5,550 bases of DNA from CAZKFN01 sp964552035 (GCA_964552035.1 CAZKFN010000115.1:1-5550); one strand, 5' to 3'; counted from the stretch's first letter, positions 1 through 5,550 are shown. The notes: a model not told the origin generated them from the sequence alone. Numbers and translations are program-made.

Positions 1-8
1 GTTTAAAT

Positions 9-929
9 ATGAAGGCAAGCATTAGTATTTTGATTATTACCTATAATAGAGTGGAGGATACTTTGGCTTTGTTAGAAAACTTAAGAGAGCAAGAAGAACT
101 TAATAGGTATGTTGGAGAAATCTTATTACTCAACAATAACTCATCAGACGATTATGGAGCATTAGAAGAGTTTATAAAAAAACATCCTACTTTTCCTATA
201 AAATATATTGACCATGATGAAAATTTAGGAGTAGCAAGAGGAAGGAATTTTTTAATACAAAAGGCTAAATATCCTCTTTTTCTAGTTTTAGATGATGATG
301 TGGTTTTTCAAGAAAAAGATGCCATAAAAAAAGCAGCAAGTCTATTTTCAAAACCTCAGTTTATAGAAAATAATACGGCCGTCATTACACTTAACATTCA
401 TTATTTTGATACGGGTTTAAGACAGCCTAATGCTTTGCCCCATAAAAAATATAAGGAATATAAAGACAAAGAGTGGTTTCTGACTTATTATTTTGTTGGA
501 GCTGCTCACTTAATGAGAAGAGAATTATTTCAAAAGACAAAACTCTATCCTGAAAACTTTTTTTACGGAATGGAGGAATACGACTTAAGTTATAGAATAG
601 TAGAAGCTGGTTATACCTTGGCTTATGATAATTCCATAAAAGTTTTACATAAAGAATCCCCATTAGGTCGAATTACCAAAAAAGAAAAACTCGCCATGCT
701 TTGGTATAATAAATGTGTGGTGGCTTGGAGATATTTACCTGATAAATATTATAGAACTACTGCTTTTATGTGGTCTTTAGAATATTTAAAAAATACAGGT
801 TTTGATTTTGTGGGTATGTTTAAGAATATGAGGAAGGTAAGAAAGATACGTAAACAAATGCCAATACAAAAAATAAGTCCAAAGGCATTGGATTATCTTA
901 AGCAAGTAAAAGCAAGGTTGTGGTATTAA
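9..929 (+). CDS. Family 2 glycosyltransferase
   Basis: This gene encodes a 306-residue GT-A fold, inverting glycosyltransferase of family GT2, expected to move a sugar from a nucleotide-sugar donor onto a growing surface glycan at the cytoplasmic face of the inner membrane. The start of the fold is visible as SILIITYNR (residues 6-14), followed by LLLNNNSSDD (39-48) and DENLGVARGRN (70-80). The metal-binding DXD-type motif is LVLDDDVVF (92-100, acidic residues 95-97). A FVGAAHLMRRELF stretch (162-174) and GMEEYDLSYRIVEAGY (187-202) hold the likely acceptor-side and catalytic-base acidic residues, with H214 after them. There is no clear transmembrane helix, so it is soluble or peripheral. The length is normal for the family and the ORF looks intact. 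A TAA at positions 4-6 could be the end of an upstream gene, which would make this an internal operon gene. The donor sugar and acceptor cannot be read from the sequence. The glycerol-phosphate genes downstream suggest capsule or O-antigen synthesis. Confidence 0.93.
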   Translation: MKASISILIITYNRVEDTLALLENLREQEELNRYVGEILLLNNNSSDDYGALEEFIKKHPTFPIKYIDHDENLGVARGRNFLIQKAKYPLFLVLDDDVVFQEKDAIKKAASLFSKPQFIENNTAVITLNIHYFDTGLRQPNALPHKKYKEYKDKEWFLTYYFVGAAHLMRRELFQKTKLYPENFFYGMEEYDLSYRIVEAGYTLAYDNSIKVLHKESPLGRITKKEKLAMLWYNKCVVAWRYLPDKYYRTTAFMWSLEYLKNTGFDFVGMFKNMRKVRKIRKQMPIQKISPKALDYLKQVKARLWY

Positions 930-1055
930 AATACCTAGAGTGGAAAAGCAAATTTCCAATAAAATAATTGAGTGAATATTTGTAATATTGTTATTTAGGC
1001 TCATATACATAAAGAGCATATGGGACTATCTGTTGGTTTATAAATATAAGAAAAT

Positions 1056-2429
1056 ATGAAAGTAGTCGTTTTTGGTGGAGGTAGCTTTGGTACAGCAATG
1101 GCACATCAACTAAGTTATAATGAAAATAACGAGGTGTATATATTGTTGAGAGATTCCAAAATTAAAGATGAAATAAACCAACAACACAGCAATTCGAAAT
1201 ATTTTTCAGGTCGAACACTACATCATAAAATTCAAGCAACAACAGATTCTCAGGTTTTAAATACAGCAGCTGTAGTTTTGATTACTTTGCCAACTAAAGC
1301 CATTCCTGGTGTAGTAAAAGATTTAAAGAAAAATGTTGGGAAGACTTCTTTGATTGTCAATATGGCTAAAGGTTTATATGAGAATGGAGAAACCATTGTG
1401 GAATACCTTAGAAGAGAATTACCTCACCAAGAGGTTATAAGTTGGAAAGGGGGATCTTTTAGCGTTGGAATTATCAACAGATCACCCAGTTTACTAACTT
1501 TAGGGTATCAACATATAAATCAGCTAAATAAAATCTTAGAAATCATAGAGGAAACTAACCTTTTAGTGGATTATACCACGGATATAAAAGGAGTGGAATT
1601 GCTCAGTGCATTAAAAAATATGTATGCCATTATTTTAGGGTACATCGATGCTAAGTATAACTCTGCCAATACTAGATTTTTGGTGCTCACTAAAGCAATT
1701 GCGGAGATAAAAATTATTTTAAAAGCCTTAGGTGGAAAAGAATCAACTATCTTTTTATCTTGTGGGATAGGGGATATTTCTTTGACTTCCCTTAACGATT
1801 TAAGTAGGAATAGAACTTTAGGGCTTCTCATTGGTAAAGGATTTTACAATACATCTTTAGGGCTTAATTTTGTTGTTTTAGAAGGTGTGAAGACTATTGA
1901 ATACATTGATAATTCAATAGATGAGGACATGAAAATGAAACTTCCTTTATTTAAGGAATTGGTGAGGTTCTTTACTTTAGATAGCGAAGTGAAAACTTTA
2001 AATTTTGACTTTAAAAAACTATTTAGAAGAAACTACAAAACAGTTTTAACTTATGGAACTTTTGATTTAATTCACTTTGGACATCTGGAAATTTTAAGAA
2101 GAGCAAAAGCCATTGGTGATCGTTTGATTGTTGGACTTTCTACGGATGAATTTAATGCACAAAAAGATAAGATTTGTGAGATGCCTTATGAAAAAAGAAA
2201 AGAGTTTTTAGAATCTATAGATTATGTTGACCTAGTAATTCCGGAAACCAATTGGGAACAAAAAATTGATGATGTTATTAATCATCAAGTAGATATTTTT
2301 GTAATGGGGGATGATTGGAAGGGTAAGTTTGATTTTCTAGAGAAACACTGTGAAGTAAGATACTTGCCAAGAACAAAAGGAATCTCTACAACTGCTATTA
2401 AATCAATTATTAGAAAGCAAAAGGGATAA
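1056..2429 (+). CDS. GpsA-TagD fusion: glycerol-3-phosphate dehydrogenase / cytidylyltransferase
   Basis: One 457-residue chain carries two enzymes. Residues 1 to about 322 resemble NAD(P)-dependent glycerol-3-phosphate dehydrogenase: the Rossmann motif FGGGSFGTA (6-14), LPTKAIPGVV (78-87), NMAKGL (102-107), the catalytic-lysine segment ELLSALKNMYAIILG (181-195, K187), and GIGDISLT...SRNRTLG (237-256). Residues 327-454 are a nearly complete glycerol-3-phosphate cytidylyltransferase: TYGTFDLIHFGH (332-343) with the nucleotidyltransferase HxGH signature at 340-343, LSTDEFNAQK (361-370), VIPETNWEQK (394-403), VMGDDWKGKFDFL (416-428), and RTKGISTT (439-446). The family functions imply DHAP to sn-glycerol-3-phosphate to CDP-glycerol in the cytosol. 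The two parts together are about as long as the separate enzymes, with almost no linker, so this is a true fusion and not a misread overlap. One oddity is GGSFS (132-136) where GpsA proteins usually have GPSFA. The gene lies 126 bases after the glycosyltransferase and 13 bases before the glycerophosphotransferase that should use its product. Confidence 0.93.
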   Translation: MKVVVFGGGSFGTAMAHQLSYNENNEVYILLRDSKIKDEINQQHSNSKYFSGRTLHHKIQATTDSQVLNTAAVVLITLPTKAIPGVVKDLKKNVGKTSLIVNMAKGLYENGETIVEYLRRELPHQEVISWKGGSFSVGIINRSPSLLTLGYQHINQLNKILEIIEETNLLVDYTTDIKGVELLSALKNMYAIILGYIDAKYNSANTRFLVLTKAIAEIKIILKALGGKESTIFLSCGIGDISLTSLNDLSRNRTLGLLIGKGFYNTSLGLNFVVLEGVKTIEYIDNSIDEDMKMKLPLFKELVRFFTLDSEVKTLNFDFKKLFRRNYKTVLTYGTFDLIHFGHLEILRRAKAIGDRLIVGLSTDEFNAQKDKICEMPYEKRKEFLESIDYVDLVIPETNWEQKIDDVINHQVDIFVMGDDWKGKFDFLEKHCEVRYLPRTKGISTTAIKSIIRKQKG

Positions 2430-2442
2430 GCACCTCCATTTT

Positions 2443-3621
2443 ATGAAAAACTATTTCATACATATTCCGCTTTTCATTCTTTCCTACCTGATACCTAAAA
2501 AAAATAGTCTCATTCTTTTTGGTGCAGGAGATGCCAAGCAATTCCAGGGAAACCCAAAGTATATGTATCAATATTTAAGATATATTCATACTAAAAAAAT
2601 AGCTTATTATTGGTCTGCTAAATCTAAATCTCAAAGAGAATTTTTAGAATCTATCGATGCACCCTACATCAATCCATATTCTTTAAATGGGTTTTTTAAA
2701 ATACTTAGGGCTAAATATTTAGTAATTGAAAAATCCTCTTATGATGTTTACTATATACCTATTATTTTAGGGCGTTTTAATTTTATTCAAACTTGGCACG
2801 GTACACCTTTAAAACAAATTGGAATCGATAGAACGACTTTTGAAAATGTTGAGGTTAAGGATACCAGAATGGTACGATTACTTAAAAAGTTCAAGTTCTT
2901 TTCTAGACAGAAATATAAACTCATACTTTCTCCTTCAGAAGAGATTGGGAATATATTTAAACGAGCTTTTGAGAACCCTAAGGTGAAGCTAACAGGATAT
3001 CCTAGAAATGATGTTTTATATAACTCCAGTTTGGTAGTAATTAATTATAGAAATCAGCTGGATTTAAATCAATACAAAAAGATTCTTTTATATGCGCCTA
3101 CTTTTAGAGATGACAATGCTTTGTTAAGTCCTTTTTCAAAAGATTTAGCCAGTTTTAATAAAATGTTAAAAGAGAAAAATTATCTGCTTTTAATTAAAAA
3201 GCATCCCTGGCAAAAATCCTTGTCTGTGCCTTCTCACTTATCCCATATAAAAGATGTTTCATCAATTGTAGACGATATCCAAGAGTTGTTCCCGTACATA
3301 GATGTCTTGGTGAATGATTATTCCAGTACCTTCTTTGATTTTATGCTTACTAAAAAGCCTATTGTATTTTATTCTTATGATTTAGAAGAATATTTGAAAA
3401 ATTGCCGTGGGATGTATTTTAATTATTATCAAGAACTGCCTGGCCCTTTTGCCAGTAATGAAGAAGAACTGTTTCAACTTTTATTTTCTATAGAAGAATG
3501 GAGTAAAGATGAAGAATACCTTAAAAGGTATCGAAAATTTTTGGATAGATTTAATCATTATCAAGATGGAAAGGCTTCTCAGAGAGTGTTCGAACTATTG
3601 TTTCCCGATAAGATGCTTTAA
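2443..3621 (+). CDS. CDP-glycerol glycerophosphotransferase (TagB/TagF type)
   Basis: This 392-residue protein belongs to the CDP-glycerol:poly(glycerophosphate) glycerophosphotransferase family, which transfers glycerol phosphate from CDP-glycerol to a lipid-linked glycan or to a growing glycerol-phosphate chain, releasing CMP. The two histidine motifs known to matter in TagF are present: QTWHGTPLKQIG (116-127, H119) and IKKHPW (251-256, H254). Other family landmarks are GYPRNDVL (185-192), LLYAPTFRD (215-223), DVLVNDYSSTFFDFML (287-302), and the ending DGKASQR (375-381). A hydrophobic stretch at residues 4-17, next to basic residues, suggests peripheral attachment to the inner membrane. The length matches single-domain TagB-like members and is shorter than two-domain TagF, so it may add one or a few units; this cannot be decided here. 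It starts 13 bases after the fusion gene that makes CDP-glycerol, almost certainly in the same transcript. No Shine-Dalgarno sequence is seen, as is usual in Bacteroidota. Confidence 0.92.
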   Translation: MKNYFIHIPLFILSYLIPKKNSLILFGAGDAKQFQGNPKYMYQYLRYIHTKKIAYYWSAKSKSQREFLESIDAPYINPYSLNGFFKILRAKYLVIEKSSYDVYYIPIILGRFNFIQTWHGTPLKQIGIDRTTFENVEVKDTRMVRLLKKFKFFSRQKYKLILSPSEEIGNIFKRAFENPKVKLTGYPRNDVLYNSSLVVINYRNQLDLNQYKKILLYAPTFRDDNALLSPFSKDLASFNKMLKEKNYLLLIKKHPWQKSLSVPSHLSHIKDVSSIVDDIQELFPYIDVLVNDYSSTFFDFMLTKKPIVFYSYDLEEYLKNCRGMYFNYYQELPGPFASNEEELFQLLFSIEEWSKDEEYLKRYRKFLDRFNHYQDGKASQRVFELLFPDKML

Positions 3622-3629
3622 ATAGTAGA

Positions 3630-3669
3630 ATATACTTGTTTTTTTTATAAAACGCTTGCAGAAGTATAT
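3630..3669. repeat. 8-bp inverted repeat with T-run between the glycan locus and the RHS tip
   Basis: ATATACTT (3630-3637) is an exact inverted copy of AAGTATAT (3662-3669), with a 24-base spacer that contains eight consecutive T (3639-3646). It occupies most of the 74-base gap between the glycerophosphotransferase stop and the RHS-tip start. It could be a weak terminator, an operator, or a scar at the junction. It is AT-only apart from one C/G pair, so chance is a real possibility in DNA this AT-rich. Confidence 0.3.
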
Positions 3670-3695
3670 ATAAATCAGGATATTTGATGTAGTTT

Positions 3696-4961
3696 ATGTT
3701 TCAAAACAACAAAGGAATTATCAGCGGGTTAAAACAAGAAGACAGCACAGCTAAGGAGCAGAACATCATTCATGTGATGGATGATGCTACTAGTATTGCA
3801 CAAGTACGAATTGGTACGGAATTTAAGGACGATATAGCTGAGGCAACCCATTACATTTTAGATGACCATTTAGGGGCTTCTACTAGCAGATTAAACAACA
3901 CCGGAGGCCTTATTGATAGACAGGAATATTACCCTTTTGGTGATAGCTCATTAAGAACTTTTGATAAAAAGCGATATCGATATGTTGGTAAAGAAAAAGA
4001 TGCCGAAAGCGGTTTGTATTATTTTGGTGCGCGATATTACAGCCCGTGGACGTGCCGCTTCATATCCGTTGACCCACTTGCTGCCGACTATCCGTATTTA
4101 ACGCCCTATAATTATGCGGGCAATAAACCAATAACACATAAAGACATTGACGGGCTGCAAAGCACGGGCGATGAGCCTGTGAGCGGTGGCGGTGGACAAC
4201 AGGGCGGTGATGATAAAATATATAACGGTGGCATATTGCCCGAAGTGGTGATTACGGGAGTTAAAGAACTGACAGAAAAAGACATTCACAATATGGGGGC
4301 TGGAACTGAATTTAGTTTATTCAAAGCAGTGACCAATTACGAAAAGTATTCAACAGAAGAAGATTTTAGCAGTTTAGGAACTTACACTAAAAACCCTACT
4401 CAAAGCAATGAGCCATACCACCCAAATCCAAATTATCATGGTGATAGAAAAACTTATTACAATGATTTATTCATTGCCAACGAAAACTATAATTTTTCAA
4501 ATTTTGCAAGTGTAACTGTGGGGAATCTCATCAGTGGTGAAGGTCCCGAAAACACCGTTTTTGGGAAAGACCATTCAATTAATCAGTTCATGCGGCAAAT
4601 TGACATCGTTAGGGATGCGGTGAACCAATGGAAAAAAGACAATTCAAATCTGCCATTGAGCGAACAAGGCACATTTAATAAGCATATAAATTATACCCCT
4701 ATTCAGGCAGTTATGGATTTACTTGATTCATTTCTTATGAATAGAGACTTCACCACGCCTGAACAAGTGATTGGAGGAGCGAATGTGGAAATCAATCCGC
4801 TTGAAGATGGATTGTTAGAAATCAGAATTTTCAATGTTACGTCAATTGGTTCAGGCAATATAGAAAACGGAAAGTCATACATGAGGCAACCGGGCTTTGA
4901 AGGCAGTCAGGCATACCGAAATATTAGCCAAACTTTCATTTTTAACTATCAATGGAGATGA
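3696..4961 (+). CDS. Orphan RHS tip: truncated RHS core plus C-terminal variable (candidate toxin) domain
   Basis: The 421-residue product begins inside an RHS-repeat-associated core. The recognisable part runs from about residue 24 to 154: IIHVMDD (24-30), DDHLGAST (56-63), RQEYYPFGDSS (75-85), KRYRYVGKEKDAESGLYYFG (92-111), RFISVDPLAADYPYLTPYNY (121-140), AGNKPITHKDIDG (141-153). All YD repeats and any N-terminal secretion region are missing, and TAG at 3690-3692 closes the frame two codons before the ATG. A Gly-rich linker (164-171) and LPEVVITG (181-188) lead into a tail of about 230 residues. Landmarks in the tail are SGEGPENTVFG (280-290), IFNVTSIGSG (378-387), SYMRQPGF (394-401), and YRNISQTFIF (407-416). 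I recognise no nuclease, deaminase, ADP-ribosyltransferase or peptidase motif in it. By analogy with polymorphic toxins the tail would be the effector, and the overlapping downstream gene its immunity protein. It may be a silent donor cassette, since the core alone cannot be exported by any known RHS route. A start at M28 (3777) is possible. The RHS identity is firm; toxicity is inference. Confidence 0.85.
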   Translation: MFQNNKGIISGLKQEDSTAKEQNIIHVMDDATSIAQVRIGTEFKDDIAEATHYILDDHLGASTSRLNNTGGLIDRQEYYPFGDSSLRTFDKKRYRYVGKEKDAESGLYYFGARYYSPWTCRFISVDPLAADYPYLTPYNYAGNKPITHKDIDGLQSTGDEPVSGGGGQQGGDDKIYNGGILPEVVITGVKELTEKDIHNMGAGTEFSLFKAVTNYEKYSTEEDFSSLGTYTKNPTQSNEPYHPNPNYHGDRKTYYNDLFIANENYNFSNFASVTVGNLISGEGPENTVFGKDHSINQFMRQIDIVRDAVNQWKKDNSNLPLSEQGTFNKHINYTPIQAVMDLLDSFLMNRDFTTPEQVIGGANVEINPLEDGLLEIRIFNVTSIGSGNIENGKSYMRQPGFEGSQAYRNISQTFIFNYQWR

Positions 4962-5302
4962 AAAAATGGACAATAATAGTTTCAACTTTCCTTATTATGG
5001 CTTGTAATCAAAAGACCTTTACGATTGATGAAGTAAAAGGAACTTATTCTGAAGTAGAAACTAAACATTCTAAATGGAATGAGAACTGCTCTTTGGTAGT
5101 AACTGATTCAACAGTTACCCTGAGAAATTGCAGATTATTAAAAGATTTTACAGGAAACAAAATAAGGATAGTTGAAAATAGGCTTTTATACCATTTTCCT
5201 GACTATTACACTTCTTTTGAAATTTTCGAGAAAGATGGGGTAATCCATTTGTACCAGCCAGTAGAGGAGCATGAGGATATTACTTTTAGGAAAGTGGAAT
5301 AA
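4952..5302 (+). CDS. Small lipoprotein, candidate immunity protein of the RHS tip
   Basis: This is a short predicted lipoprotein of no recognised family. The better start is ATG at 4958, which overlaps the RHS stop as ATGA and gives a clean 114-residue protein beginning MKKWTIIVSTFLIMAC. The ATG at 4952 would only add Met-Glu in front. The signal peptide has two lysines, a hydrophobic run, and a lipobox-like IMAC with Cys at residue 16 (counted from 4958); Met at -2 is slightly unusual. The mature part has alternating beta-like segments (SLVVTDSTVTLRNC, NKIRIVENRLLYHF, TSFEIFEKDGVIHLY) and ends in DITFRKVE, which suggests a small lipocalin-like beta barrel; this is a guess from pattern only. 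The residues after the Cys (NQKTF) are not acidic, unlike the surface-export signal of Bacteroidota lipoproteins, so a periplasm-facing location is favoured. The overlap with the RHS gene implies co-translation and a linked role, most simply immunity. Confidence 0.75.
   Translation: MEMKKWTIIVSTFLIMACNQKTFTIDEVKGTYSEVETKHSKWNENCSLVVTDSTVTLRNCRLLKDFTGNKIRIVENRLLYHFPDYYTSFEIFEKDGVIHLYQPVEEHEDITFRKVE
4958..4961 (+). other. ATGA stop-start overlap (translational coupling)
   Basis: The TGA that ends the RHS-tip frame (4959-4961) shares three bases with an ATG at 4958-4960 that opens the lipoprotein gene. This is a classic coupling arrangement, in which ribosomes finishing the first gene can restart on the second. 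The GGAG at 4954-4957 touches the ATG directly, so it is not correctly spaced to act as a Shine-Dalgarno sequence. Coupling and the lipoprotein signal both fit the 4958 start better than the 4952 start. Confidence 0.6.
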
Positions 5303-5389
5303 ATTTTTAATCTGTTTTGGATTTGGACACCACAACAGCAAGGTTTCTTTTTTATACCTTCCCTGATTGGCAGGGTAAAAAAGGGGCGT

Positions 5390-5411
5390 AAAAAAAGAGT
5401 GGCGAAGCCAC
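5390..5411 (-). terminator. Intrinsic terminator for leftward transcription
   Basis: A hairpin GTGGC-GAA-GCCAC lies at 5399-5411. Read on the minus strand it is followed, after two bases, by a run of seven T (the A run at 5390-5396 on the + strand). This is the form of a rho-independent terminator for a gene that would lie to the right of the window and point left. On the + strand the hairpin has no T-run after it (CTATTTGATTTT). The stem is only 5 bp with a 3-base loop, so its strength is uncertain. Confidence 0.55.
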
Positions 5412-5425
5412 CTATTTGATTTTAG

Positions 5426-5447
5426 AAAGCGGCAATGCCGCTTTTTT
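5426..5447 (+). terminator. Intrinsic terminator for the RHS-tip/lipoprotein genes
   Basis: The sequence AAAGCGGC-AAT-GCCGCTTT forms an 8-bp stem (5 GC-rich pairs plus 3 A-T pairs) with a 3-base loop, followed by a T-run (5442-5447, partly within the stem) and then GTTT. It lies about 125 bases after the stop of the lipoprotein gene and is the best + strand terminator in the window, so the RHS-tip and lipoprotein transcript most likely ends here. Confidence 0.7.
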
Positions 5448-5501
5448 GTTTCGATTTCGGTTGTTTTCAAGGTTTCCAAAGGTCGTTTTTAGAAAAGTTA
5501 T

Positions 5502-5538
5502 CAACATCACGGCTTTTTCGCCGCAAAGGCTTATGTTG
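5502..5538. repeat. Nested imperfect inverted repeat near the right edge
   Basis: CAACAT (5502-5507) pairs with ATGTTG (5533-5538). Inside it CGGC (5510-5513) pairs with GCCG (5520-5523) around a TTTTTC loop. The two stems are separated by 2 bases on one side and 9 on the other, so the fold is an asymmetric bulged hairpin. There is no T-run on either strand, so it does not look like a terminator. Its role is unknown; a recombination or boundary element is one option. Confidence 0.3.
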
Positions 5539-5550
5539 TAGGGTCTTTAG

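Noticed and set aside
941..958. Hairpin TGGAAA/TTTCCA after the glycosyltransferase gene
   Set aside because: It is a 6-bp AT-rich stem with no T-run, too weak to call a terminator. Nor did I find a convincing promoter in the 126-base gap 930-1055.
427..1019. Minus-strand open frames across the glycosyltransferase and the following gap
   Set aside because: They lie opposite a well-supported gene and their translations are low-complexity, with no recognisable motif.
2430..2442. CACCTCC in front of the glycerophosphotransferase, identical to the 16S rRNA 3' end
   Set aside because: It is the anti-Shine-Dalgarno sequence itself, not its complement, so it would not help ribosome binding; most likely chance.
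2202..2658. Shared EFLESID segment in the fusion (residues 383-389) and the glycerophosphotransferase (66-72), with 19 of 21 bases identical
   Set aside because: The two sites are in unrelated folds and the similarity does not extend beyond the seven codons; AT-rich codon use makes this a likely coincidence.
3656..3686. Possible Bacteroidota-type promoter (TTG at 3656-3658 and GATATTTG at 3679-3686, close to TAnnTTTG)
   Set aside because: The -7 box misses one fixed base and would leave only a few bases of leader before the ATG. Such near matches are frequent in AT-rich DNA.
5361..5375. Hairpin CCCTG-ATTGG-CAGGG
   Set aside because: It is only a 5-bp stem and lacks a T-run on either strand, so no function can be supported.
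5186..5479. Minus-strand open frame of 97 codons over the end of the lipoprotein gene and the terminators
   Set aside because: It needs a TTG start, runs through both terminator hairpins and overlaps the lipoprotein gene; no family motif is seen.
5495..5545. Integron attC site
   Set aside because: The ends do not match the RYYYAAC and GTTRRRY core sites, and there is no array of cassettes.

Overview
The window looks like an accessory region of a Bacteroidota chromosome, probably Flavobacteriia or a relative. The evidence is AT-rich coding DNA (about 29% G+C by hand count over 2521-2760), no Shine-Dalgarno sequence in front of any start, an RHS core of the style usual in that phylum (YYPFG, DPLAA.YPYLTPYNYAGNKPI, DIDG), and a short MKK...AC lipoprotein. 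The species cannot be named from sequence alone. All five genes are on the + strand.

Region 1 (9-3621) is part of a surface-glycan locus. It holds a family 2 glycosyltransferase, then a natural fusion of glycerol-3-phosphate dehydrogenase (GpsA type) with glycerol-3-phosphate cytidylyltransferase (TagD type), then a TagB/TagF-type CDP-glycerol glycerophosphotransferase. The fusion should carry dihydroxyacetone phosphate through sn-glycerol-3-phosphate to CDP-glycerol in one polypeptide. The next gene should move glycerol phosphate onto a glycan. Together this is a compact, teichoic-acid-like glycerol-phosphate pathway in a presumed Gram-negative, most likely decorating or building a capsule or O-antigen.

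Region 2 (3696-5302) is an orphan RHS tip. An ORF encodes only the last part of an RHS core (no YD repeats, no N-terminus, in-frame stop two codons before the start). A Gly-rich linker with a TonB-box-like LPEVVITG follows, then a tail of about 230 residues that I cannot assign to a toxin family. Its stop overlaps (ATGA) the start of a small lipoprotein gene. The layout fits a polymorphic-toxin tip with its immunity gene, but neither activity is shown by a recognised motif. The core and linker are much richer in G+C (about 50% over 4021-4260) than the flanks.

Region 3 (5303-5550) is non-coding as far as I can see. It has two adjacent hairpins whose T-runs point in opposite directions, which looks like a back-to-back terminator pair, and then an imperfect inverted repeat near the right edge.
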